DNA of 64,000 bases, taken from a bacterium UBP4_UBA6127 (GTDB lineage: Bacteria; UBP4; UBA4092). Every line of letters begins with the position of its first letter. Position 1 is the stretch's first letter. This document shows positions 35,591-43,600 of the stretch, in pieces. Position numbers and translations under genes: made by a program. The stretch is taken from contig DIVR01000026.1 in the NCBI GenBank assembly GCA_002428325.1, positions 26,589-90,588 of the forward strand, written 5' to 3'. Under the pieces are notes generated by a model. It saw only the letters and a list, made by a program, of their open reading frames with translations, did no database searches and was not told the DNA's origin.

Positions 35591-36751
35591 TTATTCTCCC
35601 GCCAATCGCCAAACCCAGGGGATATCCTTCCCGGCGGCCCGGGATTTCAGATAACCGGTCATATAATAGCCCCCCTGGTTATCCGGATAAATTCTGGTAG
35701 CAACACAATCTTCTTCTTTTTTATAACTCCGCACCCAGACTTTACTGCCTTCACTGTCAAATTTAATGACCAGTGTGCTTCGATCAGTTTCATTCTTCGA
35801 CCAGATTTCCCCGGTCAGAATATAGCCTCGATCCTGAGTCGGATAGACAAAATAAGCCTGGAAATTATTCTTTACTCCAAATACCCTGCTCCAGTCTGTT
35901 TTGCCGTCATGTTCAAGCTTGAGAACCCAGATTTGCCAGCTGTCATTCTCTTCATTAAACTTGGTTCCGGCAAACATCAGGCTGCCATCATTATCAGGCT
36001 GTACACAATTCGCCATATAATGCTTTAATGCGCCTTCTTTCGGCCAAATCCATTTTTGGTTGCCCATAGTATCAAATTTACGGATCCATCCATCAAAATA
36101 GCCATCATCCGTAAGGGTGGTCCCCAACACTATGACCCCATCTTTCACCGGGCAGGTATATTTAACATTTTCTTCTTCACCTTCACCGAATATCTTTACC
36201 CATTGGATATTGCCAAAAGAATCCAGTTTCTTTATCCAAACTTTATAATCACCCGTATCTTCCATTTCAATCGTGCCGCTGAAATAATAACCGCCGTCCA
36301 TGGTAGAACCGGAATATTCAGGCTTTTCATCCAGGATAAGTCCGATTTCCGATTCCCATTCAACTCCATATATCTCATTTATTTTCAGTAAATAAGCCTG
36401 TTGTCCTGATTCTTTCTCGGTTTTGACTTCCTTGATGCCAAAAGCCAGGTATCCGCCTTCTTTAACGGGTTTCAGGTCAAAGATAGCCCCTTCACCATAA
36501 ATTAACTCCCAGGCTACCTGCCCATTATTATCCATAGCCGCCATCCAGGCTTTCTTACCAGACCCTTTAGTCGCAGTGGACCCTGCCACCAGGCACCCTA
36601 CCCCGGTAACAGGATATACAATATTAATCTGGCAATCTTCCAATCCCGACAGGTATCGTTCCCAGAGAATCGTCCCTGCGCCATTGGTTTTGTCAGGTGT
36701 TGGAATGGGAGTATTAATTTCTGGTTGGTTATTGTTTTCAGTATTATTCAT
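35591..36751 (-). CDS. Beta-propeller repeat protein, no signal peptide
   Basis: The 386 residues consist of about seven repeats of roughly 50 residues with the pattern G-(G/D)-Y-x-(F/M/L)-x-G ... W-x-x-K-(L/F)-D-x-x-G-x-x-(K/Q)-W. This matches the PQQ-like or YVTN-like single propellers predicted as secreted binding proteins. The N-terminus is a low-complexity Asn/Pro stretch (2-25) with no hydrophobic segment, so the location is uncertain. No enzymatic residues are recognised. It may be a ligand or protein-binding platform. Confidence 0.65.
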   Translation of the reverse strand: MNNTENNNQPEINTPIPTPDKTNGAGTILWERYLSGLEDCQINIVYPVTGVGCLVAGSTATKGSGKKAWMAAMDNNGQVAWELIYGEGAIFDLKPVKEGGYLAFGIKEVKTEKESGQQAYLLKINEIYGVEWESEIGLILDEKPEYSGSTMDGGYYFSGTIEMEDTGDYKVWIKKLDSFGNIQWVKIFGEGEEENVKYTCPVKDGVIVLGTTLTDDGYFDGWIRKFDTMGNQKWIWPKEGALKHYMANCVQPDNDGSLMFAGTKFNEENDSWQIWVLKLEHDGKTDWSRVFGVKNNFQAYFVYPTQDRGYILTGEIWSKNETDRSTLVIKFDSEGSKVWVRSYKKEEDCVATRIYPDNQGGYYMTGYLKSRAAGKDIPWVWRLAGE

Positions 36752-36943
36752 GGTTATATTACCCGATATTTTATCAATAAAAAGATAAAATTCCCTATAG
36801 TATCAGATTTAAAACAAGATTAATTATACAATCTCGGTCAATTCATCTGCCCGATAACTGAATATTTTGATGATTCAGCACCTGTCAGGACCGAAATTTC
36901 GAAGCATCATCGCCATTCTACAGAGGATGCCATTGATTAAAAT

Positions 36944-36976
36944 GGTTATTGATTCCGCTCAGTAAATCAATGAACC
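36944..36976 (-). terminator. Possible terminator of the small basic gene
   Basis: On the minus strand, GGTTCATTGATT pairs with AATCAATAACC (one bulged base) and is followed by ATTTTAATC. It begins just after the stop codon at 36981. The T-run is weak. Confidence 0.4.
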
Positions 36977-36980
36977 TGTT

Positions 36981-37334
36981 TTATTTGGATTTTCTCATTT
37001 CTTCAAAGAGTTCTGTTTCTACACCTATCATAGTCCAGCTTCCGGTGGTAAGCTCATGGGCAATATCCACCTGATACCCATTCTCAAGTTCCAGCCGAAA
37101 ACAATTACGCGATGATTGGCTTTCATCAACTTCTGCTACCGTCCACCGCCCAATCATGGATAGCACCTGAAAAGGTTTATCTCTCCATTCAAACGCAGAA
37201 GGATACCCCGCGTCAGTCGATGGGGTCTCCGGAAGGAGCTGGATAGCTTCTGTTGTTTTACGCAGATCTTTGACCTTGACGAGGAAATCCTGAATTTCCG
37301 CTTTCTTTTTCTTTCGAACTTTTTTCTTCGCCAT
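36981..37334 (-). CDS. Small basic protein, possibly DUF6504-like
   Basis: The 117 residues start with a Lys/Arg cluster (MAKKKVRKKKKAE). The rest (about 45-112), with P-x2-F-x-W-R-x-K-P-F-x-V, I-G-R-W and a later G-x-W-x-(M/L)-x-G-V, resembles the DUF6504 layout of a small beta-barrel found near DNA-repair genes in other bacteria. Here no such genes are adjacent. The basic tail would suit nucleic-acid binding. The similarity is from memory of the pattern and is not certain. Confidence 0.45.
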   Translation of the reverse strand: MAKKKVRKKKKAEIQDFLVKVKDLRKTTEAIQLLPETPSTDAGYPSAFEWRDKPFQVLSMIGRWTVAEVDESQSSRNCFRLELENGYQVDIAHELTTGSWTMIGVETELFEEMRKSK

Positions 37335-37439
37335 AGTTAAAACATACTAACCTGTGGAGCCATTTGAGTCAATAGGCAGCCCCGCTAAACAGCATAAATA
37401 GGACTCCCGACTGAATGCTATCAAACCCTTAAATCACAC

Positions 37440-38042
37440 CTAATATTGAGGGTTATATCGGATTTTCATGGTAGATGTAATGAGAGTTCTCCCATCGGCA
37501 TCCACTTTAACGTTATATCCACCCGGGACATTTTCAATATCCCGAAGGTCAATCCCCTTTTCAACGGCATCCATGAAATCGAAAATGTTATTTTTATTAT
37601 TAGTTTGAGCCGTCAGTAAAACCTGGCCTATCTGATTTTCATTATAAGTAATAATCCGAACACTATTCTCACCTGCCAGTTTATATATCTTATCCCGGGA
37701 AGATTTGGGAATTCGAACCGGAGCTGGTTGAGGAGTCGGTTTAAAAACAGGTGGATTCATCGGTTTCCCTGGAGCCGGATTCACCTGGGGGGGAGTCTGA
37801 GGCTGGGCCGGAGGATTGGCTGGCTGTTCACCCTGAAGAGGAGAAGTGCCATCAGGAGCCATGGCCAAATCAGCAAAGGGCATCCCCCTCTGGGGAGCTG
37901 GCTGATTGCCTGAAGGTGAGTTACCAGATACGGCAACCGGCTTCTGATTGGCAAACCAGTCAATTGGATTCTCAGTAGGATGATAATAATAAATTAAAAC
38001 CCCAATGGTCAGGATAACCGCTAATACGACTAATAATCTCAT
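37440..38042 (-). CDS. Inner-membrane-anchored Pro-rich protein of unknown function
   Basis: The 200 residues begin with one membrane helix (MRLLVVLAVILTIGVLIYYY) and then a long Pro/Gln-rich linker (about 35-110), a layout used to span the periplasm. A compact C-terminal domain (about 113-198, with RDKIYKLAGENSVRII) follows; its fold was not recognised. It is read divergently from the ECF sigma gene, 397 nt away. No neighbour defines its role. Confidence 0.55.
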   Translation of the reverse strand: MRLLVVLAVILTIGVLIYYYHPTENPIDWFANQKPVAVSGNSPSGNQPAPQRGMPFADLAMAPDGTSPLQGEQPANPPAQPQTPPQVNPAPGKPMNPPVFKPTPQPAPVRIPKSSRDKIYKLAGENSVRIITYNENQIGQVLLTAQTNNKNNIFDFMDAVEKGIDLRDIENVPGGYNVKVDADGRTLITSTMKIRYNPQY

Positions 38043-38439
38043 AATACACTCCTGGGTAACCGACTAAGCATTAATACTATTATCGCTTATATTTTACTAC
38101 GGACCAGATGGCTGTCAATAAATTTTCACCATCTTCACTATCAGGGTACCGATGTTCAGTATATTGAACTGATAGGTAATATCTTATAAAAGATAAAAAA
38201 GATGGCTTGAAACCTTAAGAATAATACAATTGTCTCAAAGTGGAACCGGGAGGCTGAAGAAGATTTTTCTTAAGCTTATGCAGATTTTCTGAAGCTGAAC
38301 CTGCCCTTTTTCTGCATTCCTGCATGAACTTTTTAGTATTATAATGACAGGAAAGCCAATTCCAGTTATTCTATTTTTCAGGATAACAATACAAAAAAAA
38401 AGGTCTGGATGAATAAAAACCCTTCCTGAACGGTTATAT
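38043..38439. other. 397-nt divergent promoter region before the ECF sigma gene
   Basis: No gene is visible. A perfect TATAAT lies at 38340-38345 with a poor -35 box. GGAACC (38242-38247) resembles an ECF -35 element, but no matching -10 stands at the usual distance. The stretch includes short AT-rich dyads such as GTTCAGTATATTGAAC. Confidence 0.5.
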
Positions 38440-39075
38440 ATGAAAGAAGAGCTGAATGATAAATGGATGGAATCGGGAGAAGAAGATCCCGATTTTCCCC
38501 TGGTCGAACGCCTGAAGAAAGGTGAAGCGGCTGCTATGGAAGAGTTGATTAATAAATATCAGCAATGGGTTTACACCCTGGCCTATCGAACGACTCGCAA
38601 TACTGTGGAATCAGATGATATCACCCAGGAGACCTTTATCCGGGCTTATCAGTCTATCCATAGTTATTTCCCCCGAAGAGGCCACCGGTTTTCCGGCTGG
38701 TTATATCGGATCGCTGTCAATCTCAGCTTGAACCAGGTAAAACGCCAAAAAAGGGATAAATATCGGTTTTGGCACCGTAAAACCGACTCGGATAAGCAAA
38801 CCGAATCTTTTAACCTGGTGGAAAATCTACCAGCAGGCGATCCTGACCCCTCGGAAAAAGCCCAGCAAAATGAATTTAGAGATAATCTTGATAAAGCCTT
38901 GGGAAAACTCTCCGCTAAACATCGGTTGGTCTTCACCCTTTGTGAAATTCAAGGTCATTCTTACCAGGAAACAGCCAATATTATGGAATGCTCCCTGGGA
39001 ACAGTTATGTCCCGGCTCCATTATGCAAAGAAAATCTTGAAAAATGAATTAAAACCCTATTATGGGAAGTCATAA
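38440..39075 (+). CDS. ECF-type RNA polymerase sigma factor
   Basis: The 211 residues carry sigma region 2 (about 30-100, with the DDITQETFIRAYQ core-binding segment and the FSGWLYRIAVNLSLNQ stretch) and region 4 (about 148-205, with an HTH of the form YQETANIMECSLGTVMSRL). Regions 1 and 3 are missing, as in ECF factors. The next gene, 3 nt downstream, encodes a zinc anti-sigma factor, so it is probably held inactive at the membrane until a signal arrives. The ATG at 38440 has no strong ribosome site. Confidence 0.93.
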   Translation: MKEELNDKWMESGEEDPDFPLVERLKKGEAAAMEELINKYQQWVYTLAYRTTRNTVESDDITQETFIRAYQSIHSYFPRRGHRFSGWLYRIAVNLSLNQVKRQKRDKYRFWHRKTDSDKQTESFNLVENLPAGDPDPSEKAQQNEFRDNLDKALGKLSAKHRLVFTLCEIQGHSYQETANIMECSLGTVMSRLHYAKKILKNELKPYYGKS

Positions 39076-39078
39076 ATC

Positions 39079-40371
39079 ATGTTACATCTAGAAGCAAAAA
39101 AAATGTTAACAGCCTATTTAGACGGCGAACTGAATGACCAGATTCGGCAGAATCTGGAAAAACATTTGGCTGTTTGCGTCAAATGCCGGACCGAGTTGGA
39201 GGAATACCGCCAATTTTCCCGGAAAGTCCATGAATTGCCCCCTCTTGAAGAGAAACCAGGCCTCTATTGGGATACCCAGAAGAAAAAGATTCTGGATAAA
39301 ATCCAACAGCCGGAATCCTCAGTGAATCAATCGGCTGCTCCCTCCCCTGCCAAGTCTCAAATCAACCGATGGGAATGGGCTACAGCCACGGTTTCGGTCA
39401 TGATCCTGGTTGGCGCTTTTGCCTATTATCAATTCAATGGCAGGACAGCCTTTGATGCTGCCGTTACTAAAGCCATCCAAACTCCCTCATCCGGCGCATT
39501 CAAGGCTCAACCCAGCTCAACTCAGCCCCTGGCAGAATCTACGGCCAGGAAATTGGATGCTCAGGATACTCTGGCATCTGGAAAAAATGAAGTGCCTATG
39601 GCACCTGCGCCTGTTATTCTTGAAAATAATCAGGCGGAAGTAAAGAGTTCAGCTCAACCTGAATCAATCACTTCCCTGGAAATGAAAATGGATATTCAGC
39701 CTGAGTCCACCTTAGGCAGAGAGATTCCTCCCCAAGAATCATTTATGGCTAAACGACAGGACTCTTCTCCCAAATATAAGAAAGATATTTCTTCAGGCAT
39801 AACCAAAGGCATCACCGAATCAGACAGAGCCGCCGAAATCTCAAGCCCTATCATGGGCCAGTCATATGATTACCAGGATAAAATTGAATCATTACCCCGG
39901 GTAGCCCAAATTGATGATTTATCAATGGGACGGTCTCTCTCACCCAAACCCAGGCTTTTATCCTTCCGGTTCAACAAAACTCCCTTATCGGAGGCCCTGG
40001 AAACGGTCGCAACCACAGCTCAGGTCAGAATTATTACCCTGAAAGCTTCTCCTGAAAGAGCCATTACCCTGAATGCCCGTAACCGAGGACTGGGACAAAT
40101 CTTGGCTCAAATCGGCATTTCTGCCGGACTTCCCTATCAAACGAAGGTGGGTACCATTTACTACCTCACCCCTGAACCGTTCTCTCAATATGTCAAAGAG
40201 TCAGGCCATGCCACCCCAGACCAAAAAGTTGGGTATTACCCCAAAGACTGGGAAATGGAATATCCTCCCCTGGCTGGTAAAACGGGAACCCAGCTTTGCC
40301 CCCATTGCCGGAAAATTCCCGTTGAACCTGACTGGAAATTTTGTCCCATCGATGGAGCTAATCTCCCTTAA
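39079..40371 (+). CDS. Transmembrane anti-sigma factor with ZAS domain, STN domain and C-terminal zinc ribbon
   Basis: The N-terminus has a zinc anti-sigma motif, H29-x3-C33-x2-C36, typical of zf-HC2 domains that bind ECF factors. One membrane helix (about 99-117) separates it from a long low-complexity region (120-290). Residues about 292-366 (LLSFRFNKTPLSEALETVA...) match the secretin/TonB short N-terminal (STN) domain. The last 25 residues hold a zinc-ribbon-like C407-x2-C410...C422-P-x-D-G. If the STN and ribbon domains lie in the periplasm they may sense an envelope signal. It is 3 nt after the sigma gene and is likely its specific inhibitor. Confidence 0.85.
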   Translation: MLHLEAKKMLTAYLDGELNDQIRQNLEKHLAVCVKCRTELEEYRQFSRKVHELPPLEEKPGLYWDTQKKKILDKIQQPESSVNQSAAPSPAKSQINRWEWATATVSVMILVGAFAYYQFNGRTAFDAAVTKAIQTPSSGAFKAQPSSTQPLAESTARKLDAQDTLASGKNEVPMAPAPVILENNQAEVKSSAQPESITSLEMKMDIQPESTLGREIPPQESFMAKRQDSSPKYKKDISSGITKGITESDRAAEISSPIMGQSYDYQDKIESLPRVAQIDDLSMGRSLSPKPRLLSFRFNKTPLSEALETVATTAQVRIITLKASPERAITLNARNRGLGQILAQIGISAGLPYQTKVGTIYYLTPEPFSQYVKESGHATPDQKVGYYPKDWEMEYPPLAGKTGTQLCPHCRKIPVEPDWKFCPIDGANLP

Positions 40372-40676
40372 TCCCTTCTTTTGTTGGATTCCAGCCATAT
40401 TGATTCTCAGAATGATTTTTGAACAGCCTTTTATCAATATCGGCCTGGGACCCAGCCTGAAACGATCAGCCTGGGTCCCTCCCCGTTCAGACCTCTTGGC
40501 AAATTCGATTGAACTAAAAATCATAATCGTAATATTTATTAGGATTCCCATATGATTTCAGGGTTAAAATAAGCGAAGAGCGGTTGTTGAAAAAAAAGAA
40601 TGAATAAAAGAGTCCCTCAGATTGTTAAACCTGAATAGAAAGAGAAAACTCATTCAATTAACCATGGGGGTAAGCC
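40372..40676. other. 305-nt gap before the alpha-2-macroglobulin gene
   Basis: It holds the second copy of the dispersed hairpin repeat (40447-40490). The remainder shows nothing recognisable apart from the GGGGGT ribosome site before ATG 40677. No gene is visible. Confidence 0.6.
40447..40490 (+). repeat. Dispersed hairpin repeat, copy 2
   Basis: GGGACCCAG (40447-40455) pairs with CTGGGTCCC (40471-40479). Bases 40449-40490 match 11136-11177 at 35 of 42 positions, including the loop end ATCAGCC and the downstream CCCCGTT. It lies 75 nt after the anti-sigma gene and has no T-run. Confidence 0.6.
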
Positions 40677-43600
40677 ATGAAACTGTTAAACATCAAGAAA
40701 TCCATCTTCATCCTGTCATTATCGGCTGTAATGACAGTCATTCTGGGAAGCCTATTGGTAATTGCCAGTGTCATCGGCATCCATCCCGAACATCTTCGCC
40801 TCATTCCCAGAGAAAAAGATATTCAGGTCCAACTGGAATTATGGAGTGAATATTCCTCTCCCCAACCCGCCAGGCTAAACCTGACCCTGGAGGGGCCGGA
40901 TGAAAAAATAATCAAATCCGCCGCCTACCAGGTAACCCTGAAACCCGGACATGGACATTCCTACCAATTCACCCTCCCGGCCCGAATCGACAAGGGAAAA
41001 CTCTATGATTATATGCTTCGTTATACCCTGACCACTCCTGACGGCAACCACTCCTCAGGTTCAAAGATACTATTTGACGCAGTGCCTCAGATGGAAATCT
41101 ATGTCAGCGGCAGCGAGGATGTTTATCCGGGAAGTAAAGCCTCAATGAGAATTCAGGTTCTGAATCATGCCGATAAGAAACCCATTTCAGGGGCAGGAAT
41201 CAATCTATCAGTAAAAAATCCGGATGGTAAATCCAACCTGAACCTCTTTGATGGGAAGACGAATCGTCAGGGAGTCCTGGAAGCTTCTTTTGTGATTCCC
41301 AAAACCTATGCCGGGGTCAAGGGATTAGAAGCCGTCATCCAGGTAACCTCCCGAATCGGGGAAGAGACTATCCCAAAATCCATTCAGCTGAAATCAGGCG
41401 CTAAAATACTTTTAACCACCGATAAACCCCTATACCAACCCGGGCAGACCCTCCATATCAGAGCCCTTGCCCTGGAAATGCCGGGACTCATGCCGGCTTC
41501 AGGCCAGCCGATTCTGCTGGAAGTCAGCGACAGCAAAGGCAACAAAGTCCATAAATTTGAAATGCCTCTGAATGATTTTGGGATTGCTTCTACCGATTTT
41601 ATCCTGGCCGATGAAATCAATACCGGTCTTTACAGCATTAAGGCCATCTTGGGCGAAACCCAGGTAGAAAAGAAAGTGACTGTGGACCGATATGTTCTCC
41701 CCAAATTCAAAATACTCGTCGAACCCCAGCGGGATTATTATGGGCCCGGAGATATTCTAAAAGGAGAAATCCAGTCGGATTATTTCTTTGGCAAACCGGT
41801 GGTAAATGGCAAGGTAGTCATTACAGCCTCAAAATTCGAAATCCAGTTTGAGGAATTCAATAGACTTGAGGGAACCCTGGATAAGAATGGACATTATTCC
41901 TTTGAGTTTAAACTGCCCGCTTATTTTGCAGGCACCCCTTTGGAAGAAGGAAAGGCTTCAGTCAAACTGGAAGTAGCGGTAACAGATGGTGCCGACCACC
42001 GGCAGGATAAAACCCTGATGGTCCCCATCTCCAAAGAATCTATCCAACTGATTGCCATTCCTGAAGCCGGTACCCTGAAAGAAGGGCTTAAAAATACCCT
42101 CTACCTATTGGCCCGATATCCCGATGGGTCGCCAGCCTCATGCCGAATCGATTTCGCAGGTAGAAAATTGACAACCGATTCCTCAGGGATTGCTTTGGTT
42201 CAGATTACTCCATCAACCCAGGAAGTTAATCTGCAGCTTACCGCTCAGGATTCCAAGGGTAATAAAGTCTCAAAGAAAATCACTCTAAAAGCAGACCCGA
42301 GCGAAGACTCCCTCCTGTTGAGAACGGATAAAGCCCTATATACGGTTGGCGACTCCCTGAAATTGGATTTCTACTCAACCCAACCCCAAGGCTCAGTTTT
42401 CGTGGACATCATCAAAGAAGGCCAGACTCTTTTAAGCCGTTCTGCCGGATTAAAAGAGGCTCATGGCCATTGGGAAATTCCTCTGGATGAGACCCTGGCA
42501 GGAAATCTCCTGATTCATAGTTATCTGATTACCCGAACCGGAAATATCATCCGAGATTGCCGGTGGGTCTTTGTAAATCCTGCCAATGATCTGATTATCC
42601 GGATTCGACCCGACAAGACAGTCTATCGGCCGGGAGACCCTGCGGCTCTGGGAATCCAGGTAACCGATAAAGAGGGACAGGGGGCGCCTGCCGCTTTAGG
42701 GATCTCAATCGTGGATGAAGCCGTTTATGCTCTGCAGGAAATGCAACCCGGACTGGAGAAAATCTATTTTCTGCTGGAAAAAGAAATCCTCGAACCTCGA
42801 TATGAAATTCATGGATTTGATCCCCAGGAGATTATCCTACACAGACCGGATCCCGATAAAAGCCAGCTGGATTGGGCTCCCGGACAACAGCAAGCAGCTA
42901 AAGTCCTCTTTGCCGCCTCAGTACCTCGGGGAGATTCTCTTCCGGCAGTCTCGAACAGTATGGCGCCAAAACTGGAGGCTTACCAGTCAGCAATGGAACT
43001 TCGAATCAGCAAGATTGGAGAAAAAATCCAGAAGTCCCTCCAGAGTTATTACAACCGATATAAAGAGTACCCCGGAAAGACAGACGGGTATGATGTGCTG
43101 ATTAGAAAAGGCTTCCTCAGGGAAAAAGAATTAACTGACCCCTGGGGTACCCAGTGCAAGATTGAACCTGTCCAATGGACGAAGACCTTGATGCCTTTTG
43201 TGATTCATTCCGCAGGTCCGGATAAGGTTTTTAATACCAGTGATGATATCTCTGTCGATTCATTCCGCCACTCCCGCCGAATAAAGGGAGATTTATTCCT
43301 GGGCAGAGCCGGTATTATCGAAGAGGTTGATGATATGAAAATGGTTAGAGCTTTTGAAGCTATGCCAGCACCTTCAGCCATGCCCACAGTTGCTAAACCC
43401 CAGGAAGAACCAAGGCTTAGAATGTATTTCCCTGAAACTCTTTATTTCAATCCCTGTTTTCTGACCGACCTGACCGGGAAGGGAACCCTTAAACTGGATA
43501 TGGCAGATTCTATTACTGCCTGGAGAATGACAGCCATGGCTTCTGGCAGGAAGGGACAGATGGGCAGCATTACCACCCCTATCAGGGTTTTCCAGGATTT

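Noticed and set aside
38242..38247. GGAACC as an ECF -35 element for autoregulation of the sigma gene
   Set aside because: No CGTC- or TCTGA-like -10 stands 16-17 nt downstream, and it is about 190 nt from the start codon.
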